DNA from: Microbacterium horticulturae
GTDB taxonomy: Bacteria > Actinomycetota > Actinomycetes > Actinomycetales > Microbacteriaceae
Direction of reading: 5' to 3'
DNA length: 64,000 bases
NCBI RefSeq assembly: GCF_029094505.1
Contig: NZ_CP119108.1
Location: forward strand, 2,418,001-2,482,000
The number at the start of each line of letters is the position of its first letter. Position 1 is the first letter of the stretch. The translations under genes and the position numbers were made by a program. The notes below the pieces were generated by a model that did no database searches, had not been told where the DNA came from, and saw only the letters and a program-made list of their open reading frames with translations. Below are positions 1 through 9,673 of this stretch, in pieces.

Positions 1-723
1 CGTCTCGCTAAAGCGATGCGCATGCACGAGGGCTATGACTTCGTGCTCGCGAGTGCCGAAGATGCGCGCACTCCGTTCGCCGAGGCGTTGGGGGTGCCGC
101 GTGGCAAAGTCGTCGTCGCACCTCTCCCCCGGGTCGACCGCATGCTCGATCCAGTTCGAGCGCGAACCATTCGTGAGCATATCTACGCCTCGCACCCGCA
201 CCTGCGCGGCAAGACCGTGGCGGTGTTCGCTCCGACCTTCCGCCTCGACGGACAGGTCACCGTCGACGTGGCGGATCTCGCCCGTGCCCTAGACGAGATC
301 GGTGTTCACCTCGTGGTGAAGCTCCATCCGCTTATGCCGATCGACTTCGGGACGGGGATTGACATGGCTCCCGGGTTCTCCACGCAGGAGATGCTCCAGG
401 TGGCGGACATGTTCATCACCGATTACTCGTCGGCTCTGTACGAGGCATCTCTCCTCGGTGTGCCCGGGTATTTCCTAGCGCCTGATCTCGAAGAGTACAT
501 GGCTTCGCGCGATTTCTACCTCGACTACCGGAATGATCTGCCTGGCCCCATTGTCGAAGATGTTCTGTCACTCGCCGCCGCGATTGCCGCCGGCCAGGCG
601 ACCAAGGAGGCAACCCGTGCGTTCGCACAGCACTGGGTGCAAATTCCGGAGGAGTCGTCGAGCGCACACACACCTTGCGCAGACACCATCGCAACGCTCG
701 TTCTTCGTCACATCGGGCGCTGA
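1..723 (+). CDS. CDP-glycerol glycerophosphotransferase family protein, C-terminal part (5' end outside window)
   Basis: Carboxy-terminal part of a TagB/TagF-type polymerase, the family that transfers glycerol- or ribitol-phosphate from a CDP-polyol onto a teichoic-acid-like chain at the inner membrane face. The frame is open from base 1, so the true start lies upstream and the ATG codons at 16 and 22 are internal. Family marks are HPHLRGKTVAVFAPTFR, the VKLHPLMP strand and the late ITDYSSALYEAS motif, which in this family belongs to the CDP-polyol binding site. It is the first visible gene of a polymer locus in which two more family members follow (3449, 4699). Acceptor and polyol cannot be told from sequence. 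Confidence 0.85.
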   Translation, partial: RLAKAMRMHEGYDFVLASAEDARTPFAEALGVPRGKVVVAPLPRVDRMLDPVRARTIREHIYASHPHLRGKTVAVFAPTFRLDGQVTVDVADLARALDEIGVHLVVKLHPLMPIDFGTGIDMAPGFSTQEMLQVADMFITDYSSALYEASLLGVPGYFLAPDLEEYMASRDFYLDYRNDLPGPIVEDVLSLAAAIAAGQATKEATRAFAQHWVQIPEESSSAHTPCADTIATLVLRHIGR

Positions 724-733
724 GCGCCGCGAA

Positions 734-796
734 TAGGATGGTGCGGTGCGCGGCACCGACTGAGATCCGCGACTCCCTCTTCTCATAGGAGATTTC
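734..796 (+). promoter_or_regulatory. Candidate promoter and leader upstream of the cytidylyltransferase-SDR gene
   Basis: TAGGAT at 734-739 resembles the actinobacterial -10 box TANNNT. It is followed by a 6-bp stem with a 3-nt loop (744-749 pairing with 753-758) and then by a clear ribosome binding site TAGGAG just before the ATG at 797. The gene therefore may have its own promoter despite the short distance from the polymerase gene. No convincing -35 box was found. Confidence 0.4.
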
Positions 797-2191
797 ATGA
801 CAGCTGACCCGCGTACCGTTGCCGTCGTCCTCGCGGGCGGTATCGGTGTCCGCGTCGGCTTGGGTATCCCCAAACAGCTGATCAAGATCGCCGGTAAGGC
901 CATCGTCGAGCACACGCTCGAATCCCTAGAAAACAGCGCGTTGATCGACGAGATCATCATCATGATGAACGCATCGTCCATTCACGAGCTCGACCACCTT
1001 CTCGACCACGACAGATTTCCGAAGCTCACGCGAATTTTACCGGGTGGGCAGACTCGTAACGACACCACACAGCTCGCGATCGCCGCGCTGGAGGGTGACG
1101 ACACGAAAGTCCTCTTCCATGACGCTGTCCGACCTTTCATCGATGACCGCATCATCAGGGACTGCGTGGATGCATTGGACGAGTATGACGCGGTCGACAC
1201 GGCGATCCCTTCGGCCGACACGATCGTGCGCATCGATGACTCGGGTCGCATTACTGACATACCGAACCGCGCGACGCTCCGCCGCGGGCAGACGCCTCAG
1301 GCTTTCCGGCTCGGCACCATTCGCCGTGCATACGAGGTCGCGCGCACCGACCCGGGCTTCACTGCCACTGATGACTGCGGCGTGGTCTTCACCTACTTGC
1401 CCGATGTGCCGATCCACGTCATCGAAGGCACTGCAGAGAACATGAAAGTAACCGAGCCTATCGACGTCCACATCGCCGACAAACTTTTTCAGCTACAGTC
1501 GGCGAGCCTGTCGCTGGAGAACACGAAGACGCCGCCTGATCTGTCGGGCAAGGTCGTCGTGGTTTTCGGCGGCAGTTACGGTATCGGGAGCAGTATCGTG
1601 GATCAGGCCACCACGGCAGGAGCAACAGTCTGCGAGTTTAGCCGCTCGACGACAGGAACCGACGTGCGCTCGGCCAAAGCGGTGCGCAAGGCCCTTGCAG
1701 CGGTCGAAGGCGCACACGGCCGTGTCGACATCGTCGTAGTCACTGCGGGCGTCCTCCACATTGCCCCGCTCATTGACACACGCAAGAGCGATCTGAAGAA
1801 CACGATCGAGACGAATCTACTCGCGCCGGCGATCGTCGCGCGCGAGGCGTACCCGTATCTCGAGGCATCCGGCGGTCAGGTGATCCTCTTCACCTCAAGT
1901 TCCTACACACGCGGCCGAGCGAACTACAGCGCCTACTCCGCGACGAAAGCAGGCGTGGTCAACCTCACACAGGCACTCGCCGAGGAGTGGTCCCACACGG
2001 GCGTGCGAATCAACTGCATCAGCCCCCAGCGCACCAAGACACCGATGCGCACACAGGCATTCGGCGATGAGCCTGAAGACTCATTACTTGACCCTGACGA
2101 TGTCGCAAGGGTCTCGCTCAGCGTCGCTGCGTCCGACCTCACCGGCCAGGTCGTCACCGTGCAGGTGGCGCAGATGCGGGGTCGCGGCTGA
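797..2191 (+). CDS. Bifunctional cytidylyltransferase / SDR oxidoreductase (Acs1/Bcs1-like CDP-ribitol synthase)
   Basis: Two enzymes in one 464-residue chain. Residues 1-230 are an IspD/TarI cytidylyltransferase (start AVVLAGGIG, PKQ at 25-27, HDAVRP near 108-113). Residues 248-464 are a short-chain dehydrogenase with the cofactor loop GGSYGIG (258-264), a serine cluster at 367-369 and Tyr380-x3-Lys384. In Haemophilus Acs1/Bcs1 this fusion reduces ribulose 5-phosphate to ribitol 5-phosphate and couples it to CMP, giving CDP-ribitol. The same product is inferred here and would feed the neighbouring glycerophosphotransferase-family polymerases. The start is set by TAGGAG eight bases upstream. 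Substrate is inferred from architecture and context only. Confidence 0.88.
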   Translation: MTADPRTVAVVLAGGIGVRVGLGIPKQLIKIAGKAIVEHTLESLENSALIDEIIIMMNASSIHELDHLLDHDRFPKLTRILPGGQTRNDTTQLAIAALEGDDTKVLFHDAVRPFIDDRIIRDCVDALDEYDAVDTAIPSADTIVRIDDSGRITDIPNRATLRRGQTPQAFRLGTIRRAYEVARTDPGFTATDDCGVVFTYLPDVPIHVIEGTAENMKVTEPIDVHIADKLFQLQSASLSLENTKTPPDLSGKVVVVFGGSYGIGSSIVDQATTAGATVCEFSRSTTGTDVRSAKAVRKALAAVEGAHGRVDIVVVTAGVLHIAPLIDTRKSDLKNTIETNLLAPAIVAREAYPYLEASGGQVILFTSSSYTRGRANYSAYSATKAGVVNLTQALAEEWSHTGVRINCISPQRTKTPMRTQAFGDEPEDSLLDPDDVARVSLSVAASDLTGQVVTVQVAQMRGRG

Positions 2192-2240
2192 CCCGTGGCT
2201 GCCGCTGGCACGCGACCGCATCGACTACACTTATCAAGGA

Positions 2241-3464
2241 ATGAGAAGAACTCTAGGCGTCGTCGGACTGCTGACTAATGAGAACGTCGGCGACTACCTT
2301 TTGGTCGAGGCTTCGAAGTACCTGCTGCGATCGCACGACCCCGACACACTACTGGTCGACATCGACGTGGACCCGCAGACAAAGGGCGTACGTTCCGGGC
2401 GGCGACGCATTAACTTCCGGGTAGCGGCCATCATGAAGGTTTTCGAGCGCCCTATCCGGTCCATTCTCCGCGATCCACGCATCGCCTACTACTACAATTA
2501 CGCGTACTGGAAGATCAAACTCGGCTGGTACTTCAACGAGCGAATCAGGGATCTCGACGCCATCGTCTTCACGGGCGGCGGATTCATTAAGTTCAAGACG
2601 CAAGGTTTGAACTATATAGACGAACTCATTCTGGGCGCAGCACGCAAGCGCGATATTCCGGTGATGATGAACGGCGTCGGTGTGGAGGGTTACAGCCCGA
2701 CGGACATTCGGTGCCAGCGGCTAAAGAAGGCTCTGAACTCCCCGAACGTCAAGATGATTACCACCCGTGACGACATCGACACGCTCGACAACGACTACAT
2801 CATTAACGCCGACATCGTTACGGAGCGCGTGGGCGATCCGGTGTTCTGGCTGAATGAGATGGAGATGATCGATCAGAGTGGCCGCAAGGGCGAACGCTCG
2901 CATCAGCTGATCGGCATTAACCTTCTCAATCCTCAGAATTTTTCGGTGTACGGGGGCGACCTCTCGCCGGACGGCGTCGTCAACTTCTATCGGAGCCTGA
3001 TCGCAGAACTCCAACGGCTCGACGCAGAATTCGTTCTCTTCTCCAACGGCATGAAGGTCGACCAGCAGTTCGGTCAGTCGCTGGTCGTGAGCATGAACCT
3101 GCGCAACGATCAGCTCCTGCACAGGCCGACGAGCTCAGCCGAGTTCGTGAACATGATCGCCGGCTTCGACATCATCCTCAGTGCACGCATGCACGCCGGG
3201 ATTACGGCGTACGCGATCGATGTTCCGGTGGTCGGGCTCATCTGGGGAGAGAAGCTGCAGTTTCTCACTGAGATCACTGGCCTGCGTGACAGATACTTCG
3301 CCGAGGACGAGCTCGACGCGACGAAGATCGCGCATCTGCTCGTGCGCAACAACCTGCCCAGCCCAGACGTCGAACGGCGCGCGCAGCTTCGAGATCGCAC
3401 TCGCCACCAGCTCACCCGTTTCGTCGAGAGCGTGCCCCGGAGGCAAGCATGTTCAACAAGCTGA
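2241..3464 (+). CDS. Polysaccharide pyruvyl transferase family protein
   Basis: A 407-residue member of the PS_pyruv_trans family, enzymes that put ketal-linked pyruvate from phosphoenolpyruvate on cell-surface glycans; some relatives have other roles. Typical marks are the N-terminal GLLTNENVGDYLL, the central TGGGFIKFKTQG and the C-terminal SARMHAGITAYAI followed by PVVGLIW. An open frame continues upstream to 2067 inside the previous gene, but the family start matches the ATG at 2241. That start is odd: AAGGA touches the ATG with no spacer, and TACACT (2226-2231) lies nine bases before it, so an internal, nearly leaderless transcript is possible. The gene overlaps the next one by 16 nt, which implies cotranslation. 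Confidence 0.82.
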   Translation: MRRTLGVVGLLTNENVGDYLLVEASKYLLRSHDPDTLLVDIDVDPQTKGVRSGRRRINFRVAAIMKVFERPIRSILRDPRIAYYYNYAYWKIKLGWYFNERIRDLDAIVFTGGGFIKFKTQGLNYIDELILGAARKRDIPVMMNGVGVEGYSPTDIRCQRLKKALNSPNVKMITTRDDIDTLDNDYIINADIVTERVGDPVFWLNEMEMIDQSGRKGERSHQLIGINLLNPQNFSVYGGDLSPDGVVNFYRSLIAELQRLDAEFVLFSNGMKVDQQFGQSLVVSMNLRNDQLLHRPTSSAEFVNMIAGFDIILSARMHAGITAYAIDVPVVGLIWGEKLQFLTEITGLRDRYFAEDELDATKIAHLLVRNNLPSPDVERRAQLRDRTRHQLTRFVESVPRRQACSTS

Positions 3465-4702
3465 TCGAAGGGCGGCTTCTTACGCTGCTTGTCGGAAGCG
3501 TCTTCCGTCTCGTCGAGATCTTCGTTCGCACCATTCACATCGGTGTGCGGGCAGTGCGGCTGCTCATCCAGGAACTCCTCACGTCCCCGATCGACGCCCG
3601 GATATCCGCCTTCGGCAAGCGGTGGCTAGCAAACAGGACGGAAATCGATGCGTCGTCGGTCATCTTCATTGCGCAGCATGGTGAGTACACCGGCGATCCG
3701 AAATACATCGCGGAAGAGATTCTGCGCCGCGGTGCTCCGTACAAGATCACTTGGGTGCTCAGCGAGGATTCGGTGGGCCCCTTCCCGCAAGACTTCCGAT
3801 TCGTGCATGCGGGCACAGCCCACAGCTTCCGAGCGATCGCCCGCGCGAAGGTCGTGATCCAAGACGGCTACGGGCTGCAAGACAGCGGCGCCGCAAAAGG
3901 CTCTTCTCAGACCTGGGTACAGGCGGGGGACGCAGGCTTCGCGATGAAGCCACATGGGGAGGCTGGCATCCGCACTACCGACCGGCGATTGCGCCGGCTC
4001 GGCGGCCCACAGATGGATCTCGTTCTCACCAGCAGCCCGTATGAGGACGAAATCGTCGCGGCTTCATCTTGGCCTCATGTTCCGACGCTGATGGTCGGCC
4101 ATGCTCGGAACGACATTCTCATTAACACGCCTCCGCAGCTCACGCAAGAGCTGCGAAAGAAGGTACTCGACAGACTCAACATCGTCGACATGGGGCAGCG
4201 GTTCGTGCTCTATACACCGTCGCACGTGGGCGTCCCCGGAACCAGCAGTGTCAGCGGTGTCGACCTGGTCGCGGTACGTGAGGCACTGTCCGACAAGTTC
4301 GGTGGGATCTGGGACATCCTGATCCGCACGTACGACCGCAGCGAACCTGGGGCCGGCCCACTGGCCGGGCTTCCCGTGTACTGCCACAACGTGACCCTCT
4401 ATCCCGATATGCAGGAGCTCTTGGTCGTCGCCGATGCATACATCGGCGACGACTCCCGTTGGATGCGCGACTATCTACTCACTCGCAAGCCAACGTTCGC
4501 GTACTCCACTGGTATTGACACGTCGAACCAAGATCTGCTGCACGCGATCGATCAGTTCGACCAGGGAACTCACGATCGCACGATCACGCAGATGCGGGAG
4601 ATGGACGGCAACACCGACGACGGCGATGCCGCATCTCGAACCGTCGACAAGATCGAATCGCTCATGAGCCCGTCTGTATTCCAACGGGAGCACCGACCAT
4701 GA
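3449..4702 (+). CDS. CDP-glycerol glycerophosphotransferase-like protein (divergent)
   Basis: 417 residues. The N-terminus (about 8-50) is hydrophobic and amphipathic, fitting membrane attachment as in TagB/TagF proteins. Recognisable parts are SVIFIAQHGEYTGDPKYIAE, the VVIQDGYG strand, TSSPYEDEIVAAS and the GHARNDIL loop. The usual TDYSS motif is replaced by GDDSRWMRDYLLTRKP, so the donor site is altered and activity or donor may differ from a standard polymerase. A good ribosome site (GGAGG) lies six bases before the ATG. The end overlaps the next gene by ATGA, so 2241, 3449 and 4699 behave as one translationally coupled set. Assignment to the family is firm, the reaction is not. Confidence 0.75.
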   Translation: MFNKLIEGRLLTLLVGSVFRLVEIFVRTIHIGVRAVRLLIQELLTSPIDARISAFGKRWLANRTEIDASSVIFIAQHGEYTGDPKYIAEEILRRGAPYKITWVLSEDSVGPFPQDFRFVHAGTAHSFRAIARAKVVIQDGYGLQDSGAAKGSSQTWVQAGDAGFAMKPHGEAGIRTTDRRLRRLGGPQMDLVLTSSPYEDEIVAASSWPHVPTLMVGHARNDILINTPPQLTQELRKKVLDRLNIVDMGQRFVLYTPSHVGVPGTSSVSGVDLVAVREALSDKFGGIWDILIRTYDRSEPGAGPLAGLPVYCHNVTLYPDMQELLVVADAYIGDDSRWMRDYLLTRKPTFAYSTGIDTSNQDLLHAIDQFDQGTHDRTITQMREMDGNTDDGDAASRTVDKIESLMSPSVFQREHRP

Positions 4703-6405
4703 CGCCCGAAGCCGAAGAGGCGCCACGCCCTGCACCGCTATCCGCTACCTCGGCAGTGTACGCGCTCGATGTCATCACGATCGCCTGGGAGCGTATCCAC
4801 CTGATGATACGGCTGCGGCTGAAGCCCACCGTCGGCGGTGCCAGAGCGATCTCACCAACACCGGTGTCGTTTGTCTTAACAGACGGCGCACAGGTTTTCG
4901 ATCTGGCTTTCACCGGCGAAGGCGAAGGTACTTACGCCATCCACGTCAACGTCACAAATTTCCACCAACGCCATGCTGTCCCCGATGGCACTTGGCGGAT
5001 CCAAGCAGTCATCGATCACCGCCCGGGCCCGATCGCGTCATACGACGGCACAACCCTGGATCCGCTCGATGAAGCGTCCCGAGTGTTTCTATACGACAAG
5101 AACCGTGCTGCCATGACCGTCTCGTACGGCATCAACGAAAATGCGGATGACCCGACGCGTCTCGACTTTCTCGTTCAGACGTATCAATTTCACCGTTCTC
5201 CACCACCAGCGGGGAGAACGACGATCCTTGCGCGGGTAAAGGCGAAGCTTCTCGGCAATCGGGCGAAGCAGGCTTATGCACGCATGATCTATAACTTCGT
5301 TGTCCGCCTCGTCGGGCCCAGACCGGGAAGGATCCTCTTCGCCTCCGACCAGCAGCCTTCGATGGAGGGCAACCTCCGCCGGGTCCACGAGCGCATGACC
5401 GAACGGGGGCTCGACGCGAGGTTCGATATGCGTACCTCCTTCCGTTTGCCGGCGACCACTGGCTGGGTGACAACCACACGCATCCTTTGTCTCCTGGCCA
5501 CGAGCGAAATCGTCCTCCTCGATGACTACTTCGGCCTCCTCAACACAGTAACCATCGATTCCCGCTCGCGCGTCATCCAGTTGTGGCATGCCGGCATCGG
5601 CTTCAAATCGGTTGGTTACAGCCGTTTCGGTCGTAGCGACTCGCCTAAGCTCAGTCAGCCGCACCGGCAATATTCCTATGCGATCTGCGGGTCGGAACAC
5701 CTTCGTCCTGTCTATGCGGAAGCGTTCGGGATCGAGGAGAGCGCGGTCATCCCGACGGGGCTGCCGCGTATCGATTGGTTCCTCGACGAGAAGCGAACCG
5801 CCTCGTTCACAGAGACGTTCTTTGATCAGCATCCGCATCTCCGTGGAAAACGAATCATTCTCTTCGCTCCGACATTCCGCGGGGCCTCCTACCACGAGGC
5901 GTCATACGACTACGGACTCATCGACTTCGTCGCCCTCTACGAAGCGTGCCCAGCCGACACCGTCGTACTCTTCCGGATGCACCACTTCGTGAAGGATCCC
6001 ATCGACATCCCCGAGAAGTACCGAGACCGATTTTTCGACTTCACGGGGTTCGCGGACGGGCTGGGCTTGCTCCATGTCACGGACCTCTTGATCACTGACT
6101 ACTCCTCGATCATCTATGAGTTCGCGTTGCTCAACCGCCCGATGCTGTTCTTCGCGCCCGACAAGACGGTCTATGGGGCGACTCGCGGCTTCCACCGCGA
6201 CTACGAGCGAACGGCTCCTGGCCGTGTCTGCGAGAGTTTCGATGAGGTCGTCAGCGCTATCGAGCAGGGAGATTTCGATCAGGAGAAACTCAATCGCTTC
6301 CGCGATCAGAACTTTGACAGAATCGACACGGGCGCCGCGGACCGCGTGATCGATTGGCTCATTCTCGACAAGGAACGCGGGTTCGCGACGAGCGACGGAG
6401 GCTGA
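4699..6405 (+). CDS. CDP-glycerol glycerophosphotransferase family protein (TagF-like polymerase)
   Basis: 568 residues in two parts. An N-terminal region of about 190 residues looks beta-rich and has no motif I recognise. From about residue 200 there is a full Glyphos_transf domain with QLWHAGIGFKSVGYSRFG, the HPHLRGKRIILFAPTFRG block, FRMHHF and LITDYSSIIYEFALL. Enzymes of this type polymerise glycerol-phosphate or ribitol-phosphate units of teichoic acids from CDP-polyols. The gene starts inside the previous stop codon (ATGA overlap) and is followed seven bases later by a cytidylyltransferase gene that could supply its CDP-polyol. Confidence 0.88.
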   Translation: MTPEAEEAPRPAPLSATSAVYALDVITIAWERIHLMIRLRLKPTVGGARAISPTPVSFVLTDGAQVFDLAFTGEGEGTYAIHVNVTNFHQRHAVPDGTWRIQAVIDHRPGPIASYDGTTLDPLDEASRVFLYDKNRAAMTVSYGINENADDPTRLDFLVQTYQFHRSPPPAGRTTILARVKAKLLGNRAKQAYARMIYNFVVRLVGPRPGRILFASDQQPSMEGNLRRVHERMTERGLDARFDMRTSFRLPATTGWVTTTRILCLLATSEIVLLDDYFGLLNTVTIDSRSRVIQLWHAGIGFKSVGYSRFGRSDSPKLSQPHRQYSYAICGSEHLRPVYAEAFGIEESAVIPTGLPRIDWFLDEKRTASFTETFFDQHPHLRGKRIILFAPTFRGASYHEASYDYGLIDFVALYEACPADTVVLFRMHHFVKDPIDIPEKYRDRFFDFTGFADGLGLLHVTDLLITDYSSIIYEFALLNRPMLFFAPDKTVYGATRGFHRDYERTAPGRVCESFDEVVSAIEQGDFDQEKLNRFRDQNFDRIDTGAADRVIDWLILDKERGFATSDGG

Positions 6406-6411
6406 AGCACT

Positions 6412-7125
6412 ATGAACATCGGACTCATCTTCGCGGGCGGCATCGGCTCTCGAATGTCCACCGAAAACTTGCCGAAGCAATTCCTCACGATCCACGGCAC
6501 ACCGTTGATCGTGCACACGATCCAGCACTTCCAGGATCATCCGGACATTGATGGTGTCGCAGTCTCCATCCTCCCCTCCTGGCGCGACAGGTTCGCGCAA
6601 CTGGTGTCACGCTATGAACTCACCAAAGTGAACTGGATCGTCGACGGCGGGGCGACGGGCCAGGAGTCTCGGCACCGTGCCATACGGGCAGTTTCCAATG
6701 AATGTCCGGAGGAAACCGTGGTTCTCGTGCATGATGGCGTACGGCCGCTCATTGACGCACAGGTGATCGCCGACAATATCCGCACCGTGCGCGAAAAGGG
6801 ACCCGCGATCACATGCACCAAAGGCAACGAGACAATAGTCTCGGCATCGACTACAGAGATCGACGAGGTGCTACCGCGCGACCACCTTTACGTTGCTCAG
6901 GCTCCACAGAGCCTCCGGCTCAGCACGGCCCTGGAGATTTACGACCGTGCGGTGGCCGACGGAGATGACGACTCCATAGACACTGCCACGTTGCTGCGTC
7001 GGTACGGCCACCGGCTGTTCCGAGTGGAAGGGCCACGTTCCAACATCAAGATCACGACCGCGGAAGACTACTACATCTGCCGGGCATTCTTCGATCTCAT
7101 TGAGCGCAATCAAATCGGCGGGTAG
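6412..7125 (+). CDS. tarI: IspD/TarI family cytidylyltransferase (polyol-phosphate type, copy 2)
   Basis: 237 residues, the usual length. It couples CMP from CTP to a phosphorylated small alcohol: ribitol 5-phosphate in TarI, methylerythritol 4-phosphate in IspD. Visible motifs are LIFAGGIGSRM, LPKQFLTIHGTPLIVHTI, GGATGQESR, VHDGVRPLI and a late NIKITTAEDYY. Placement directly behind two glycerophosphotransferase genes argues for a teichoic-acid role rather than isoprenoid synthesis. A GGAGG site lies ten bases before the ATG. The TAG stop is followed by a strong hairpin (7146-7173), so this is probably the last gene of the first operon. Confidence 0.85.
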   Translation: MNIGLIFAGGIGSRMSTENLPKQFLTIHGTPLIVHTIQHFQDHPDIDGVAVSILPSWRDRFAQLVSRYELTKVNWIVDGGATGQESRHRAIRAVSNECPEETVVLVHDGVRPLIDAQVIADNIRTVREKGPAITCTKGNETIVSASTTEIDEVLPRDHLYVAQAPQSLRLSTALEIYDRAVADGDDDSIDTATLLRRYGHRLFRVEGPRSNIKITTAEDYYICRAFFDLIERNQIGG

Positions 7126-7145
7126 TGCGCTACGGCGCACGCCCA

Positions 7146-7180
7146 GCGCGCCGCTCCGGTCGGAGCGGCGCGCCCGTTCT
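7146..7180 (+). terminator. Rho-independent-type terminator after the first operon
   Basis: A perfect 12-bp GC-rich stem (7146-7157 pairing with 7162-7173) with a 4-nt loop, followed by the weak pyrimidine tail CCCGTTCT. It separates the cytidylyltransferase gene from the acyltransferase gene. It also argues against a GTG start at 7125 for the next gene, because the hairpin would then be translated. Confidence 0.7.
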
Positions 7181-7214
7181 CAATCCCCGGCCGGGATACG
7201 TGACAGAATACGGT

Positions 7215-9416
7215 GTGCCCAAGCTGTCGACCACCCTTGTTCTGCGACCATCGCAAGCAGAGCACAAGCCACCGTCCGCGACGCAAGTGGCGAAGGCGAG
7301 TGGGGGTTTCCGGCCCGATGTCCAGGGTCTGCGGGCGGTCGCCGTTGGCGCGGTTTTGCTGTTCCACGCGAACTGGAAGTTCTTCAGTGGCGGTTTCGTC
7401 GGTGTCGACGTCTTCTTTGTGATCTCGGGTTTCCTGATCACAGGGATTCTCCTGCGGGAGGCTCAGGGCTCAGGACGTATCCGGCTCGGCGGGTTCTATG
7501 CGAAACGTGCTCGGCGCATCCTGCCGGCCGCCACCGTCGTGCTAATCGCGACACTGATTCTCACTGTGATGCTCCTCCCGCAGATCAGGTGGGAGACCGT
7601 CGGCGTTGACACCATCGCATCCGCTCTATATGTGGTGAACTGGGTGTTCGCAGCCGGCACCGACTACCTTAACGCGGAAATAGCCGCGAGCCCGCTGCAG
7701 CACTTCTGGACGCTGGCGGTCGAAGAGCAGTTCTACATCGTCTGGCCACTGCTCCTCGTGACCCTGTTGTTGCTGTTCCGACGCAGAACCAAAACCAGGG
7801 AGGGCACGGTAGCTGACCATCGCGTTAGCGCAATGCGCGCCGCGCGCCCCGGCGTGCTACTCGTGCTCGTGTTGTCGTTGCTGTTCTCCATCTACCAGAC
7901 AAGCGTCGACCCCGCGCCAGCATATTTCCTGACGACGACCAGATTATGGGAGCTCGCCGTCGGCGCTGCGGTCGCCGTCTTCGCGTCCGAGATCGCCCGA
8001 ATCCCCCATTGGCTCGGATATGTCCTGGGCTGGGCAGGGCTTGCTTCCATCGTGGTCGCTACCCTGCTGTTCTCAGGTTCGACACCGTTCCCCGGCTACG
8101 CGGCGCTGGTACCGACGCTGGGCTCCGCTGCGATCATTGCAGGGGGCATGAACGGCAGGGCAGAGAACGGAGTCGGTCGATTACTGACGCTGAGGCCGAT
8201 GCGGTGGATCGGGGACATCTCGTACTCGCTGTACCTATGGCACTGGCCGCTGATCGTCGTCGGCACTTATCTGCTCGGTGGCGAGCTGCGCGTGCGCTAC
8301 GGACTGCTGATCGTCATCTTCTCCATTCTTCCGTCGTGGCTGAGCTACCGGTTCATCGAGAACCCTCTCCGCAATTGGGGGTGGGTGAAACACTCGGTGA
8401 AACGTTCGCTACTCGCCGGCGCAGCGCTGATGGTGTCGAGTATTGTCCTCGCCTCCTGCGTCTACATTGCACCACGGATCATGAACCCGCAGTACGAGGC
8501 CAGCGCCGACACGAAGATCGGCGCCGAGGCACTGACCGGCGACTTCACCAATGACGACCTTTCAAGCTTCACCGACGCTGGGAAACCGGCCGACCAGATC
8601 GAAGGCGGATTCACGCCCTCAGCCTTGGATGCACGGGACGATAACACCGAAGTCTACGGAATCGGCTGCAATCGTCCGAGCAGCGCCGCCACCCCGAAGA
8701 TCAAGGGCTGCATATGGGGTGACCCACACGGTGACACAAGCGTCATTCTCGTCGGCGACTCGCACGCAGCCAGCTGGGCAAGCGCTTACATTGCTCTCGC
8801 CAAGGAGCATGGTTGGAAGCTCTGGGTCAGCACCAAGGCGTCCTGCGGACTCTCCAGCGTAAGCCAAGCCGACGGCGACCAGGAATACACCAAATGCAAC
8901 ACGTGGAGCGCGATGATGTTCGACGACATCCTGGCGGAACACCCAGATCTGGTCGTCACCACGAATCGGTATACGCGAGCCGCATACAAGCCGGGACTCT
9001 CGCGTGGGGAAGCGAGGATGCTGTACGCCGACGGCCTCCACAACGATCTCCAGCGGCTCAACAAGGCGGGTATACCGACGATCGTCATGGACTCCACCCC
9101 GGAGATGAATAGCGATGTCCCCGAATGCCTATCGGCGAACCCCGACCACCTGACAGCCTGCGCTACGCCACGAACGGACGCGATAGGAAAGGGCGCCACG
9201 TACGTGAAACGCGCCGTCGAAGGACTGCCGGAGGCGGACATCATTGATATGAACAACTGGATCTGCCCCGACACCGAAGCGTGCTCTGCTGTCGTTGGAA
9301 ACGTCGCTGTCTATCGCGACGCCCACCACCTGACGAGGACCTTCGGACAGACTCTGGCCAAGCCTCTAGAGGCAGAATTGCGGAAGTCTGAAGTCGCGCG
9401 CAGCGCTCTGTGGTGA
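7215..9416 (+). CDS. Membrane O-acyltransferase with C-terminal SGNH domain (OatA-like)
   Basis: 733 residues from the chosen GTG. The N-terminal half is an acyltransferase-3 domain with about ten membrane segments and the signature GFRPDVQGLRAVAV, FHANW, GVDVFFVISGFLITG. The C-terminal third is an extracytoplasmic SGNH hydrolase-like domain with VILVGDSHAASWA (block I) and DAHHL (the Asp-x-x-His block). Such proteins O-acetylate peptidoglycan or surface polysaccharide on the outer face of the membrane. The frame opens at 7125, but the family signature, the hairpin at 7146-7173 and a CAGAAT box five bases before 7215 favour GTG 7215, possibly leaderless. Modification of the polymer made by the flanking genes is likely, the exact target unknown. 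Confidence 0.87.
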   Translation: MPKLSTTLVLRPSQAEHKPPSATQVAKASGGFRPDVQGLRAVAVGAVLLFHANWKFFSGGFVGVDVFFVISGFLITGILLREAQGSGRIRLGGFYAKRARRILPAATVVLIATLILTVMLLPQIRWETVGVDTIASALYVVNWVFAAGTDYLNAEIAASPLQHFWTLAVEEQFYIVWPLLLVTLLLLFRRRTKTREGTVADHRVSAMRAARPGVLLVLVLSLLFSIYQTSVDPAPAYFLTTTRLWELAVGAAVAVFASEIARIPHWLGYVLGWAGLASIVVATLLFSGSTPFPGYAALVPTLGSAAIIAGGMNGRAENGVGRLLTLRPMRWIGDISYSLYLWHWPLIVVGTYLLGGELRVRYGLLIVIFSILPSWLSYRFIENPLRNWGWVKHSVKRSLLAGAALMVSSIVLASCVYIAPRIMNPQYEASADTKIGAEALTGDFTNDDLSSFTDAGKPADQIEGGFTPSALDARDDNTEVYGIGCNRPSSAATPKIKGCIWGDPHGDTSVILVGDSHAASWASAYIALAKEHGWKLWVSTKASCGLSSVSQADGDQEYTKCNTWSAMMFDDILAEHPDLVVTTNRYTRAAYKPGLSRGEARMLYADGLHNDLQRLNKAGIPTIVMDSTPEMNSDVPECLSANPDHLTACATPRTDAIGKGATYVKRAVEGLPEADIIDMNNWICPDTEACSAVVGNVAVYRDAHHLTRTFGQTLAKPLEAELRKSEVARSALW

Positions 9417-9673
9417 AAGCCATCAGTGCCGTCGAGGACACGTCTCTTCGGGCCATCTGCACGCGGAAGAGCGCGTGGCCATGCCCATTTGCGCGCGGTG
9501 TGCAAATCGCGCGTCACAGTTGCACGCCGCACACAGTCATGCCACACTGCCGACAAACAGCAGGGTTCCGGCCAAGACATCGAAGTTGCGGAACCAGCCC
9601 ACGGAACAACCGCGGGTCGCGTCGCGTTCACTCGTCGACACGCGGCTCCGCGTCTCAACGAAGGAGAGCGTCC

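Noticed and set aside
2067-2240. Upstream extension of the first pyruvyltransferase
   Set aside because: Lies within the coding end of the SDR fusion in another frame; the family N-terminus begins at ATG 2241.
6412-7125. Housekeeping IspD (isoprenoid pathway)
   Set aside because: IspD and TarI share motifs, but location behind glycerophosphotransferase genes and absence of ispF or carD-type neighbours favour a polymer role.
7125-7214. GTG at 7125 as start of the acyltransferase
   Set aside because: It would translate through a perfect 12-bp terminator hairpin and add 30 residues absent from the family pattern; GTG 7215 fits better.
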